Below the pieces are notes generated by a model. That model was not told where the DNA came from. It saw only the letters and a list, made by a program, of their open reading frames with translations, and ran no database searches. 11,795 nucleotides of DNA. Source: CAZSVI01 sp964610205 (lineage in GTDB: Bacteria; Bacillota; Clostridia; DSM-8532). The stretch's first letter is position 1; each line of letters begins with the position of its first letter. Below are positions 1-7,255 of this stretch, piece after piece. The stretch spans positions 1 through 11,795 of the forward strand of contig CAZSVI010000115.1 of NCBI GenBank assembly GCA_964610205.1, read 5' to 3'. Made by a program: the position numbers and the translations under genes.

Positions 1-195
1 CATGTACATATTGCCGACAACGACAGATGGTATCCCGGCCATGCACATTATAATTTTTATGAAACCCTTCAGGCGCTTAAAGATATCGGGTACGAAGGTG
101 CATTGGTTCTGGAAACGAAAATGTATCCCTGTACTGAAGCGGCTGCCGCTAAAAGTCTTCAGTATCTAAATACCATGTTAAGTAATCTTGAGTAA
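1..195 (+). CDS. Sugar phosphate isomerase/epimerase, C-terminal fragment (5' end outside window)
   Basis: The window opens inside a gene read in frame 1; the last 64 residues are visible and end at TAA 193-195. The fragment begins HVHIADNDRWYPGH and continues with an ETLQALKDIGYEGALVLETK stretch. This is typical of the last strands of the AP-endonuclease-2-like TIM barrel in sugar phosphate isomerases/epimerases, where His and Glu residues of this kind bind the metal and the substrate. Such enzymes interconvert keto-sugars, inositol derivatives or their phosphates; the substrate cannot be told from this fragment. The stop lies only 9 bp from the convergent stop of the response regulator gene, and no hairpin terminator is visible between them. 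YesM/YesN-type regulators often sit beside sugar uptake and catabolism genes, so a functional link is possible but inferred. Confidence 0.8.
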   Translation, partial: HVHIADNDRWYPGHAHYNFYETLQALKDIGYEGALVLETKMYPCTEAAAAKSLQYLNTMLSNLE

Positions 196-204
196 TACGA
201 ATTA

Positions 205-1827
205 TTATTGTTTTATTGCCGATCCGGAAGGTTCCTGTCCGTCACTATTGCGATATTCACTCGGAGTCATGCCGGTTAGTTTTTTAAACATTCTTGCAAA
301 ATACTTTTCGTCTTCAAAGCCAACCTGGCAAGCAATATCCCTTATTCTCACATTTGTACTGCGTATAAGTTTTTTCGCATTCTCAATCCTGATAAGATTG
401 AGATAGTTTACCATACTGACATTATAAATCTGCTTGAATTTTCTGCACATATAATCTTTATTCAGAAAGAAGAGTCTTGCGTATTCAGCCTGGCTGAATT
501 TATGAGGATAATTCAACTCCATATGATAAGCAATCTTATGAAACACGTCGGTGCTGTTTATTACATTATTTAACTCATTAAACAAGGAATTTATATTAGA
601 TACTATAGCCGTGTTCAGCAGCTTGGGAGATAACAAAAACCGGTCATCCAAAAGTTTCTGATAGTTGATAACATAATGGGAGGGGTTATACATAAAATCA
701 GGAAACCATTTCTTCAGAATTAAGCTCCATTGTTTTAAAGATTCGTGAAAAAGAGTGCAGATGTTCCTGACGATATATAGTGGTATGGAATGGTTGGGAA
801 GATTGCTTTTCAGCCATTGGGAGACAATATGGTCTATTTGTGTTTGTTTGCCGATTAAAAGAGCCGATAGTATCTGGTTTTCCAGAACGGGGTCAAGGGT
901 GTACTGCTGATGGCTGTGAGCCACACTGCAGGAGATAATATACCCGGATGTTTTCATGCAGTCTGTTTCAAAAAAAGCTTGTTTTGCCTCTGAAAAAGAT
1001 GCTTTGAATCTATCAGGGAAGGAAAATAAAGAGCTGCATCCTATATGGAAAGGATATATTTGGTTATGAAACAGTTCCGGAATGATCCTGCTAATATAAC
1101 ACAGAGAACTTTCCGATGCCCCATAAAGGACTATAACTACTTCATTGGGATTATTCAAACAGCAAAAAGATGTACCCGTCTGGTTTGTTGAAAAATGGTT
1201 TTGTATTTTTTCTTCAAACTGTTTCAATCGTTCTGCAAAACCTGAATGCTCCATTGGGAAATAGTTGGTGTCATAAAAAAGGATCTTGCATGTATTGACG
1301 GTTTTAAATCCGGAATCGGTTTTTATCAGCTCATGGTAAGATTCTTTTTCTGTATCTTCATACAGCATTTTAGACAGTAGTGTTTTTGAATAACGGTCGG
1401 AGATAAAATTAAACTGATGCTGAATTCGCATATCCTCCAATGACCTTATACGGTCATTATTCCATGCTTCAATGGCACGGGAAATGGCACAAATTAAAAT
1501 ATCCGCTTCAATGGGCTTCAGTATATAGTCAATGCTGCCGCAGGTAAGCATGGTCCGAACATATTCAAAGTCGCTGTGTCCTGATACGGCAATTGTTTTT
1601 ATGGCAGGATATTGCCTGTTAATAAAATGCACTAAGTCTATGCCGGTTTCATCCATCATTATAATATCAATTATAACAATTTCCGGCTGTTCGTTTTCAA
1701 TAATGGCCTTGGATTCAGTAACCGAGCTGGCTTTTAACACCTTGTCAATCCCTAGTTTATCCCATGGTACCAACAAAGTGATAGCATCTATTACATGATA
1801 TTCATCATCGGCAATTAAGATCTTCAT
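205..1827 (-). CDS. Two-component response regulator, receiver plus AraC-type DNA-binding domain (YesN-like)
   Basis: This 540-residue protein is the DNA-binding partner of the sensor kinase encoded just upstream. Residues 1-120 form a CheY-like receiver: acidic pocket D7-D8-E9, phospho-acceptor D54 in VIIDIIMMDETG, S82 in AVSGHSDF, and K104 in YILKPIE. Residues about 430-526 form an AraC/XylS double helix-turn-helix, with the usual second-HTH signature (IRDIACQVGFEDEKYFARMFKKLTGMTPSEYR). The roughly 300 residues between them match the poorly conserved middle region of long YesN proteins. The start is well supported by AAGGAGAGG 7 nt before ATG. The kinase stop is only 13 bp upstream, so the two genes form one transcript. 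By family knowledge it probably activates transport or catabolic genes for a sugar or oligosaccharide; the target is unknown. The last 15 residues extend past the HTH and look unstructured. Confidence 0.93.
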   Translation of the reverse strand: MKILIADDEYHVIDAITLLVPWDKLGIDKVLKASSVTESKAIIENEQPEIVIIDIIMMDETGIDLVHFINRQYPAIKTIAVSGHSDFEYVRTMLTCGSIDYILKPIEADILICAISRAIEAWNNDRIRSLEDMRIQHQFNFISDRYSKTLLSKMLYEDTEKESYHELIKTDSGFKTVNTCKILFYDTNYFPMEHSGFAERLKQFEEKIQNHFSTNQTGTSFCCLNNPNEVVIVLYGASESSLCYISRIIPELFHNQIYPFHIGCSSLFSFPDRFKASFSEAKQAFFETDCMKTSGYIISCSVAHSHQQYTLDPVLENQILSALLIGKQTQIDHIVSQWLKSNLPNHSIPLYIVRNICTLFHESLKQWSLILKKWFPDFMYNPSHYVINYQKLLDDRFLLSPKLLNTAIVSNINSLFNELNNVINSTDVFHKIAYHMELNYPHKFSQAEYARLFFLNKDYMCRKFKQIYNVSMVNYLNLIRIENAKKLIRSTNVRIRDIACQVGFEDEKYFARMFKKLTGMTPSEYRNSDGQEPSGSAIKQ

Positions 1828-1840
1828 ATGTATCCTCTCC

Positions 1841-3826
1841 TTATTTTATATGTGTATCATGAGGCCAAAAAGACTTGTAGGATATGGTCAATTGCACCGT
1901 GGTACCGTTTTTTTCGTTAGAATAGATATCTATATTACAGTCTGCTCCAAAATTCAGAAGTAAACGTATAAATACATTGGATAACCCGATATTACTGGTG
2001 TAACGCAAATGCTTTTTTCCCTTGCCGGCGTTATTGTTGTAATCAGGAATACTCCGGACGTCATGTGATTTTATATTCTGCTGATAAGAATAAAAATCAA
2101 TATTATTGGTATTGTACTTAGTTCGTAAGGTATTGAAGTCCTGATGCAGTTTATTTCTTTGCTCTTCAGAAACAGGGCAGCCATTATCAATGACATAAAT
2201 ATATAAAAAGTTTTCTATAGTAAGTGACCGTATTACAATCAATCCATTCCCGGATTTGAACAGGTTTCCGTGTTTTAAAGAGTTTTCTATCAGAGGCTGC
2301 AGAATCATTTTAGGAACGATGATATCCTTTGTTTCGTGACTTATTTCCCAGATAACGTTTAAATTATTGATAAAACGGATTTTTTGAAGATTTATGTACC
2401 GGTCAGCATGGGATAGCTCATCCTTTAAATGAATCAAGGGTTTTTTGGTCTCCATGGAATATTGCATCATCTGTCCCAGGGAAGAAATATAATCATATTG
2501 ATCCCTGTCATTATTTTTTAATGACCTTGTAGCCAGACACTGCAGCGTATTATATATGAAATGGGGATTGATTTGAGCCTGGAGCATTTCGAGCTCTGTA
2601 GTTTTGTTGACAATGTCCAGTTCATACTGCTTTATCATATAGTTTTTTATGGAATAAAGCATGTTTTCCAGGCTTGCAAGCAGTATTCCGATCTCATCAT
2701 TTTTTTTATAAGATACATAATCGGAAAGTTTTGCATCCATAAAACCGTCAGTACTATTGTTTATATCTACTATATAGTCGGTGGCTTTTTTCAACGGCGT
2801 TGTGTAATGAAAAACTGAGATGGAGTTAAACAGGACAGCCGCGACCAGACAAATGACCAGGTAAAACAACAGCATTATCAACTGAATGCGTATATCCTTG
2901 TAAATAACTTCTGTTGGAACGGTTTTCACTATTAACCATTGAAATAATGCGGAATCAAAACCCTTGCTGAGTACCAGAAGACTGCTGGAATTTTGAATAT
3001 TCAGCATGGAGTTCTGAAAATATTCGCTGTCAAAAACGTCCAGTGTGCTTCCGGCCTGGATCTTCTTCCCAATCTGTTCACTATCGGCAGAGAAAATGAT
3101 GTTGTTATCCATATCCACAACATAGTTCTGTTCACCTTTATAAGACACATATTTGCAGTTATTTTCTATAAAACTAATCGGGATATCAATGGACAGCATA
3201 CCCATGACATCTTTGGAACTGGGAAGAATATAGATAGGCAGGTGAATGGTAAAGACATATTGCGGATTGTTTTTTTCTTTTTGCGTATTCTGTATATTGT
3301 AAGTCGTAAAATGATTGTAGGAATGCATGATATGGATAGATTCCACATTGGCTTGATTAAAGCTGCCATTGGGCAGGAATTTTTCGTTGGAATAGTCCAC
3401 TGTCTTGATATATCTTTGAAGATTTTTAGTAGTTACCAAAAAAGATTTATTAAGATGATATGCCGCCAGTCGAATTTGCACAGCATCAGGCGTTGCCGCG
3501 TAAACGCTGAGCATATAAGAAATCACCTGCTTGGATTGATTGGATTCAATTGTCATAAAATCCTGATGATTTCCATATAGAAGTAGATCCTGTATGTCGC
3601 TGTTATAATAAACGCTTTGGGCGGATGTGATACATGTGGAGATATAGTGATTGATATTTTGTATGGAAACAGACATACTGGATTCAGCCTGATCAATATA
3701 TTTTTTATGGTAGGAATTACACATATAATCATAGAAGAAAAAACAAAAAATCAACAAAGGAATAATAGTCGATACGGCAATACCGACAGCAAGCTTATAA
3801 CTGATACTTTTAAATGGAAAATGCAT
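1841..3826 (-). CDS. Membrane sensor histidine kinase (YesM-like, HPK7 type)
   Basis: This 661-residue kinase has a short cytoplasmic tail, TM1 (about 11-33), an extracellular sensor region of about 280 residues resembling a dCache domain, TM2 (about 314-336), a HAMP-like linker (337-395), and a His_kinase/HATPase_c core. The phospho-accepting histidine is H422 in LQAQINPHFIYNTLQ. The N box is QPLIENSLKHG (510-520), the D box is DNG (547-549), and the second G box is NIGLSNVFIRLLLNFG (612-627). The D box reads DNGC rather than the usual DNGxG. The stretch up to the second G box is unusually long, with an Asn/Tyr/Lys-rich insertion of about 30 residues. An in-frame ATG 69 bp further upstream (3895) was rejected because it lies above the -10 box. 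The chosen ATG follows AAGGA. The kinase should phosphorylate the regulator encoded downstream; the ligand is unknown. Confidence 0.92.
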   Translation of the reverse strand: MHFPFKSISYKLAVGIAVSTIIPLLIFCFFFYDYMCNSYHKKYIDQAESSMSVSIQNINHYISTCITSAQSVYYNSDIQDLLLYGNHQDFMTIESNQSKQVISYMLSVYAATPDAVQIRLAAYHLNKSFLVTTKNLQRYIKTVDYSNEKFLPNGSFNQANVESIHIMHSYNHFTTYNIQNTQKEKNNPQYVFTIHLPIYILPSSKDVMGMLSIDIPISFIENNCKYVSYKGEQNYVVDMDNNIIFSADSEQIGKKIQAGSTLDVFDSEYFQNSMLNIQNSSSLLVLSKGFDSALFQWLIVKTVPTEVIYKDIRIQLIMLLFYLVICLVAAVLFNSISVFHYTTPLKKATDYIVDINNSTDGFMDAKLSDYVSYKKNDEIGILLASLENMLYSIKNYMIKQYELDIVNKTTELEMLQAQINPHFIYNTLQCLATRSLKNNDRDQYDYISSLGQMMQYSMETKKPLIHLKDELSHADRYINLQKIRFINNLNVIWEISHETKDIIVPKMILQPLIENSLKHGNLFKSGNGLIVIRSLTIENFLYIYVIDNGCPVSEEQRNKLHQDFNTLRTKYNTNNIDFYSYQQNIKSHDVRSIPDYNNNAGKGKKHLRYTSNIGLSNVFIRLLLNFGADCNIDIYSNEKNGTTVQLTISYKSFWPHDTHIK

Positions 3827-3877
3827 ATTGGAAGTTCCTTCTTTGTGTTGTTTTATATTAATTATGTATGCACATAT

Positions 3878-3906
3878 ATTATAGCAAGTAAGCAATGCAT
3901 TGTAAA
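3878..3906 (-). promoter_or_regulatory. SigA-type promoter of the sensor kinase/regulator operon
   Basis: On the minus strand a -35 TTTACA (3901-3906) and a perfect -10 TATAAT (3878-3883) are separated by exactly 17 bp. Transcription would start near 3871, giving a 5' leader of about 45 nt before the kinase ATG at 3826. This position also argues against the upstream ATG at 3895 as the translation start. Confidence 0.75.
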
Positions 3907-3992
3907 TGTAAGCCTTTTGGAAATCACTGCAATCGCGTGAAATATCAATCTATTTGTATCTTAATAATACTGTATCTAAATAATTACAAAGC

Positions 3993-4020
3993 TTTAGTAT
4001 GCATAAGGCACACGTATAAT
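3993..4020 (+). promoter_or_regulatory. Possible promoter of the frameshifted membrane protein gene
   Basis: TTTAGT (3993-3998) and TATAAT (4015-4020) lie 16 bp apart in the divergent intergenic region. The -10 is perfect but the -35 is poor, and other AT-rich -10-like words occur nearby (4024, 4042), so the exact site is uncertain. Confidence 0.35.
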
Positions 4021-4075
4021 ATTTATAATAAACCTGTACAGTATAAATAGTATTAATAACAAGGAGATTGTATAA

Positions 4076-4535
4076 ATGTTAAGATATTACAATGTGTTTT
4101 TCAGTATTATAATCTGGCTATATGCGTATATTTTTATTAAGCCAAAACGCATTAAACAGTTGTTGCCAGCCGGTTTATTATCTGCGTTAATACTATATTG
4201 CACCTCATGTTTTTTCGGAACCATTGGGGCATATGGCTTCGTTGACCCATATATACCTGTTTTCGGCATACCGTTTTTTATTATTGTTTGGGGGGTTGGT
4301 ATTGGAATTGTGGTAATGCATTATATGCCGAAGGAGTTTTATAAAAAAAATTATTACAATAGCAATATTTACATTAATATCAAAAGTTGTCGATTATCTT
4401 GCACTGTTGACGGGTTATCATATACATTATAATTTCAAATGGTATCATGTAATACTTCAGGATTTTACAGCTATATCCCTGTTGGTTTTTTTATCGGAAG
4501 GGTTCTTCGGTAAACGAATTAGAAATAACAAATAG
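4076..4535 (+). pseudogene. Small multi-pass membrane protein gene (CBO0543-like) split by a frameshift at A8
   Basis: AAGGAGAT lies 8 nt before ATG 4076. The first frame encodes strongly hydrophobic segments (WLYAYIFI, LLSALILYCTSCFFG, FGIPFFIIVWGVGIGIVVMHYMP) as far as residue 91. It then passes a run of eight A (4343-4350) and turns into a hydrophilic, non-membrane tail ending at 4432. Skipping one A puts the reading into a frame that continues IITIAIFTLISKVVDYLALL, then about 40 more residues, and ends GFFGKRIRNNK at TAG 4533-4535. That gives an intact 152-residue, four- to five-helix protein. Size and topology recall the CBO0543 family of uncharacterised Firmicute membrane proteins; that assignment is from memory and tentative. 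The break may be a true mutation, a sequencing error in the homopolymer, phase variation, or polymerase slippage that restores the frame. Its function is unknown. Confidence 0.7.
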
Positions 4536-4555
4536 AAAGCAGGGGGGACGGTTCC

Positions 4556-4692
4556 CTAGGAGTGCGCTCGGAAAGTCAAATTTTTTAATAAATATACAAA
4601 ATCCAACTATTTTTATAATGAACTTATGCGGGTTTTAGACCTATGTTTTCTATAAATATTAATCAAAACCGACTTTCCGAGCACACTCCTAG
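4556..4692. repeat. 137-bp MITE-like element with 22-bp terminal inverted repeats
   Basis: The left end (4556-4577, starting CTAGGAGTGCGCTCGG) and the right end (4671-4692, ending CCGAGCACACTCCTAG) are inverse complements over 22 bp with a single mismatch. The 93-bp interior is AT-rich and has no ORF. The outermost CTAG on each side would fit a TA-type target duplication as made by IS630/Tc1-mariner transposases, with true ends beginning GGAGTG, but this is inference. No transposase is present in the window, so the element would be non-autonomous. Once transcribed, the ends would form a long stem. The large loop and lack of a following T run make it a poor intrinsic terminator. Confidence 0.65.
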
Positions 4693-4739
4693 CGGTATCT
4701 GAGGTGTTCATGATTTTTCTGGAAGTTAAAAATTTATTC

Positions 4740-4769
4740 TTGCTATCGCAATACCGGTTGTGGTATAAT
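4740..4769 (+). promoter_or_regulatory. Promoter of rpmE, extended -10
   Basis: TATAAT (4764-4769) is preceded by TGG, giving an extended -10 (TGGTATAAT). TTGCTA (4740-4745) lies 18 bp upstream as a moderate -35. Transcription would start near 4776, giving a leader of about 150 nt. Confidence 0.6.
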
Positions 4770-4775
4770 AACAGG

Positions 4776-4926
4776 CAGTGTTTTTTAGGAAGAGAAAGCT
4801 TGTGTTTGGTAGTCCTGTATAGATTTGCTGATATCCGTCATTAATGTTGTGACAGGATTATATTAAGAATATGTGTTACGGATTACTGCATGCTGATAAA
4901 GATATCGACTAAGCGAGGTGATATTA
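4776..4926 (+). promoter_or_regulatory. Long 5' leader of rpmE, possibly autoregulatory
   Basis: The leader is long for a 66-codon gene. One clear hairpin pairs ATCCGTCA (4833-4840) with TGACaGGAT (4850-4858), with one bulged A and a 9-nt loop. Ribosomal protein genes often carry leader RNAs bound by their own product, and such leaders have been described for L31 genes. I cannot match this one to a known family by eye. Confidence 0.35.
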
Positions 4927-5127
4927 ATGAAGGAAGGTATACATCCGAAATACGATAAGGCGATAGTCAGGTGTGCCTGCGGGGAAACTTTTGAAACAGG
5001 CTCAACCAAAAAAGAACTCCGTGTGGAAATTTGTTCCCAGTGTCATCCTTTTTTTACCGGTAAGCAGAAACTGGTGGATACCGGCGGGCGTGTCGACAGG
5101 TTCAAAAAGAAATATGGTTTGAAATAA
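4927..5127 (+). CDS. rpmE: 50S ribosomal protein L31, zinc-binding (C+) form
   Basis: This 66-residue protein of the large ribosomal subunit has the standard bL31 opening MKEGIHPKY and closing region (GGRVDRFKKKYGL). All four zinc ligands are present: C16 and C18 (CAC) and C36 and C39 (CSQC). It is therefore the zinc-ribbon C+ form rather than the cysteine-free paralogue made under zinc starvation. The start is ATG 4927, preceded by GAGGTG 7 nt upstream; the in-frame GTG at 4918 overlaps that ribosome binding site and was rejected. The gene appears monocistronic, with its own promoter, a long leader and a strong terminator immediately after the stop. The length is normal for the family. Confidence 0.97.
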   Translation: MKEGIHPKYDKAIVRCACGETFETGSTKKELRVEICSQCHPFFTGKQKLVDTGGRVDRFKKKYGLK

Positions 5128-5150
5128 AACCGGGGTCAGCCCGGTTTTTT
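5126..5150 (+). terminator. Rho-independent terminator of rpmE
   Basis: AAAACCGGG pairs with CCCGGTTTT around the loop GTCAG, followed by further T to 5150. The hairpin starts at the rpmE stop codon, so termination is very tight. Confidence 0.88.
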
Positions 5151-5391
5151 CTTTCGGAGGAATTCCGTTGGGTATTGTCATGCTGACACTGAATATTCCT
5201 TCACTTCTCGGGATTAAATCAGGAGAGAAAGCGCAAAATACTAGACTCGGGAATTATTTTCAGTTATACTTTTAATTGTTCTGTTATACATATTATATTT
5301 GCTGTCTGGATACAGGATTGCAAATATGTATTACAAATAATTTACGGGTTTTTAATCAACGTTTAAATCTATGATAGAAAGGGTTGTGTTT

Positions 5392-6234
5392 ATGGATCAG
5401 AAGGAAGTACTATCTTTGAAAAAAACGGCCGCAAACATCAGGAAGGGTGTTGTTCAATCAACTTGTGCCGCTGGAAGCGGCCATCCTGGAGGGTCATTAT
5501 CCATTGCGGATATAATGACCTATTTGTATTTCAAGGAAATGAATATCAATCCAAAAGAGCCTAAAAACCCGGATAGAGACCGGTTTGTTATGTCCAAGGG
5601 GCATTGTGCCCCGGTGCTCTATTCTACATTGGCTGAAAGAGGGTTTTTCCCAAAAGAGGATCTGGTAACACTTCGCAAAACAGACAGCTATCTGGAGGGT
5701 CATCCAAATATGAATACAGTTCCGGGTGTTGACATGTCAACGGGATCACTGGCCCAGGGGATGTCGGCGTCTGTGGGTATGGCATTGGCCGGAAAACTGG
5801 ATAAAAAGGAATATCGTGTTTTTGTAGGAATAGGTGACGGCGAACTGGAAGAAGGACAGGTTTGGGAAGCTTCAATGGCAGCCGCGCATTATAAGCTTGA
5901 TAACCTGATCTGTTTCGTCGATTATAACGGCCTTCAAATAGACGGTAAAATAACCGAAGTTATGAATCCCGAACCTATCGCGGATAAATTCAAATCTTTC
6001 GGCTGGTATGTACAATCTATTGATGCCCATGATTTCAATCAGATAAAGGAAGCAGTTGAAAATGTAAAGAATCAGAAGGGAAAACCCAATATGATTGTTG
6101 CGCATTCTGTCAAAGGAAAAGGTGTTTCGTATATGGAAAACCAGGCCGGATGGCATGGTGTTGCTCCCAAGCAGGATGAATGCGACAGGGCATTAGCCGA
6201 ATTGGATGAGTATATTGCATCCATTGATTTGTAA
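5392..6234 (+). CDS. Transketolase, N-terminal (thiamine diphosphate-binding) subunit
   Basis: The 280-residue protein is the first half of a split transketolase, which moves two-carbon ketol units between sugar phosphates in the non-oxidative pentose phosphate pathway. It carries H31 in GHPGGSLS, SKGHCAPVLY (68-77), and the thiamine diphosphate/Mg motif GDGELEEGQVWEA (148-160) ending at N179 in CFVDYNG. Length is typical for the stand-alone N-terminal subunit found in many Clostridia and archaea. The start chosen is ATG 5392, which has AAAGGG 8 nt upstream. An in-frame ATG at 5371 has no ribosome binding site. The C-terminal subunit gene begins 35 bp downstream, and both are needed for an active heteromeric enzyme. 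No strong promoter was identified in the 240 bp upstream. A related TPP enzyme specificity such as DXP synthase is unlikely from the motifs. Confidence 0.95.
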   Translation: MDQKEVLSLKKTAANIRKGVVQSTCAAGSGHPGGSLSIADIMTYLYFKEMNINPKEPKNPDRDRFVMSKGHCAPVLYSTLAERGFFPKEDLVTLRKTDSYLEGHPNMNTVPGVDMSTGSLAQGMSASVGMALAGKLDKKEYRVFVGIGDGELEEGQVWEASMAAAHYKLDNLICFVDYNGLQIDGKITEVMNPEPIADKFKSFGWYVQSIDAHDFNQIKEAVENVKNQKGKPNMIVAHSVKGKGVSYMENQAGWHGVAPKQDECDRALAELDEYIASIDL

Positions 6235-6269
6235 ACCTGGGACAATAATAAAACGGAGGGTGAATATTT

Positions 6270-7205
6270 ATGGCAGGTAATATAGCAACTCGTGCAGCCT
6301 ACGGTGATGCTTTGGCTGCATTGGGTGTCGATGAAAGAATTGTAGTACTGGATGCGGATTTGTCAAAATCAACTAAAACCGATGCGTTTAAGAAAAAGTA
6401 TCCTGAACGGCATATCAATATGGGAATAGCAGAAGGGAATATGATGTCGGTAGCGGCAGGTCTGGCAAGCTGCGGGAAGATTGTTTTCGCGAGTTCATTT
6501 GCAATTTTCGCTGCGGGCAGAGCATTTGAACAGGTTAGAAACTCCATATGCTATCCGGGGTTAAATGTAAAAATTGGCGCGACTCATGCCGGAATATCCG
6601 TTGGGGAAGACGGTGCTTCACATCAGTCAATTGAAGATATAGCGTTAATGAGGTCTATTCCGAATATGGCAGTAATAAGCCCTTCCGATGCATACTGTAC
6701 GACTTTTGCGGTAAAAGCCGCAATTGAACATGACGGTCCGGTATACTTAAGACTGGGGCGCTTAAATGTGCCGGCTGTTCACCAGGAAAATACCAGATTT
6801 GAATTTGGTAAAGGTGTCATGTTAAGAGACGGTACTGATGTTACGGTTATAGCAAGCGGGTTAATGGTTCAATACGCGCTTGAAGCAGCCAAACTTCTTG
6901 AGGAAGAAGATATAAATGCCAGGGTAATTGATATCCATACCATTAAACCCATTGACAGGGATATTATTATCAAAGCGGCAAAAGAGACAGGTTGCATTGT
7001 CACCGCGGAAGAACATACCATTGTAGGCGGTCTGGGGAGCGCTGTTGCTGAAGTGGTTTGCGGCGAGTATCCGGTACCCGTGAAAATGGTAGGTGTAATG
7101 GATAAATTCGGTAAATCAGGTAATCCGTATGAGCTTTTAAAATTATACGGACTTACGGCGGGAAATATAGCTGATAAGGCTATTGAAGCCATACAGATGC
7201 TTTAG
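6270..7205 (+). CDS. Transketolase, C-terminal (pyrimidine-binding and C) subunit
   Basis: The 311-residue protein is the second half of the split transketolase. Its pyrimidine-binding domain carries the conserved glutamate E55 in NMGIAEGNMMSVAAGLA, which activates thiamine diphosphate. It continues with the FASSFAIFAAGRAFEQVRNS and HAGISVGEDGASHQSIED stretches typical of transketolase. The C-terminal transketolase domain (about 190-305) includes DIHTIKPID and TAEEHTIVGGLGSAVAE. GGAGGG lies 9 nt before ATG 6270. It is co-transcribed with the N-terminal subunit gene 35 bp upstream, and the pair ends at a strong bidirectional hairpin. Length and motifs are complete, with nothing unusual. The split arrangement is common in anaerobes and is not a frameshift, because the downstream half has its own ribosome binding site and start. 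Confidence 0.95.
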   Translation: MAGNIATRAAYGDALAALGVDERIVVLDADLSKSTKTDAFKKKYPERHINMGIAEGNMMSVAAGLASCGKIVFASSFAIFAAGRAFEQVRNSICYPGLNVKIGATHAGISVGEDGASHQSIEDIALMRSIPNMAVISPSDAYCTTFAVKAAIEHDGPVYLRLGRLNVPAVHQENTRFEFGKGVMLRDGTDVTVIASGLMVQYALEAAKLLEEEDINARVIDIHTIKPIDRDIIIKAAKETGCIVTAEEHTIVGGLGSAVAEVVCGEYPVPVKMVGVMDKFGKSGNPYELLKLYGLTAGNIADKAIEAIQML

Positions 7206-7224
7206 TACTATGTGCTGGTAAAAT

Positions 7225-7255
7225 AAAAAAGGTTTCCGTAAGGGAAACCTTTTTT
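7225..7255. terminator. Bidirectional terminator between transketolase and GNAT genes
   Basis: AAAAAAGGTTTCC and GGAAACCTTTTTT form a perfect stem around GTAAG, with an A run on one side and a T run on the other, so it can serve both convergent operons. Its right edge overlaps the stop codon of the GNAT gene (7254-7256). Confidence 0.88.

Larger units (their letters stand above)
4536..4926. other. Intergenic region: inverted-repeat element and rpmE promoter/leader
   Basis: This 391-bp stretch has no convincing gene. It contains a short GGGACGGTTCCC dyad (4545-4556), a 137-bp element with terminal inverted repeats (4556-4692), the rpmE promoter (about 4740-4769) and a leader of about 150 nt. 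No terminator for the preceding membrane protein gene was found. Confidence 0.7.

Noticed and set aside
205..1827. A terminator for the two-component operon between 195 and 205
   Set aside because: Only 9 bp separate the stops and no stem with a T run is visible, so termination may lie inside the convergent isomerase gene or be factor-dependent.
2993..3580. 195-codon plus-strand ORF opposite the sensor kinase
   Set aside because: It is antisense to a well-supported kinase gene, has no recognisable domain or ribosome binding site, and its composition fits a reverse-strand shadow.
3827..3895. N-terminal extension of the sensor kinase from ATG 3895
   Set aside because: The promoter -10 (3878-3883) lies inside this extension, it has no ribosome binding site, and it precedes a normal TM1-containing N-terminus.
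4556..4692. Intrinsic terminator formed by the inverted repeats
   Set aside because: The loop would be 93 nt and there is no T tract after the right arm.
5371..5391. Upstream ATG for the transketolase N subunit
   Set aside because: No ribosome binding site precedes it, whereas ATG 5392 has AAAGGG at good spacing.
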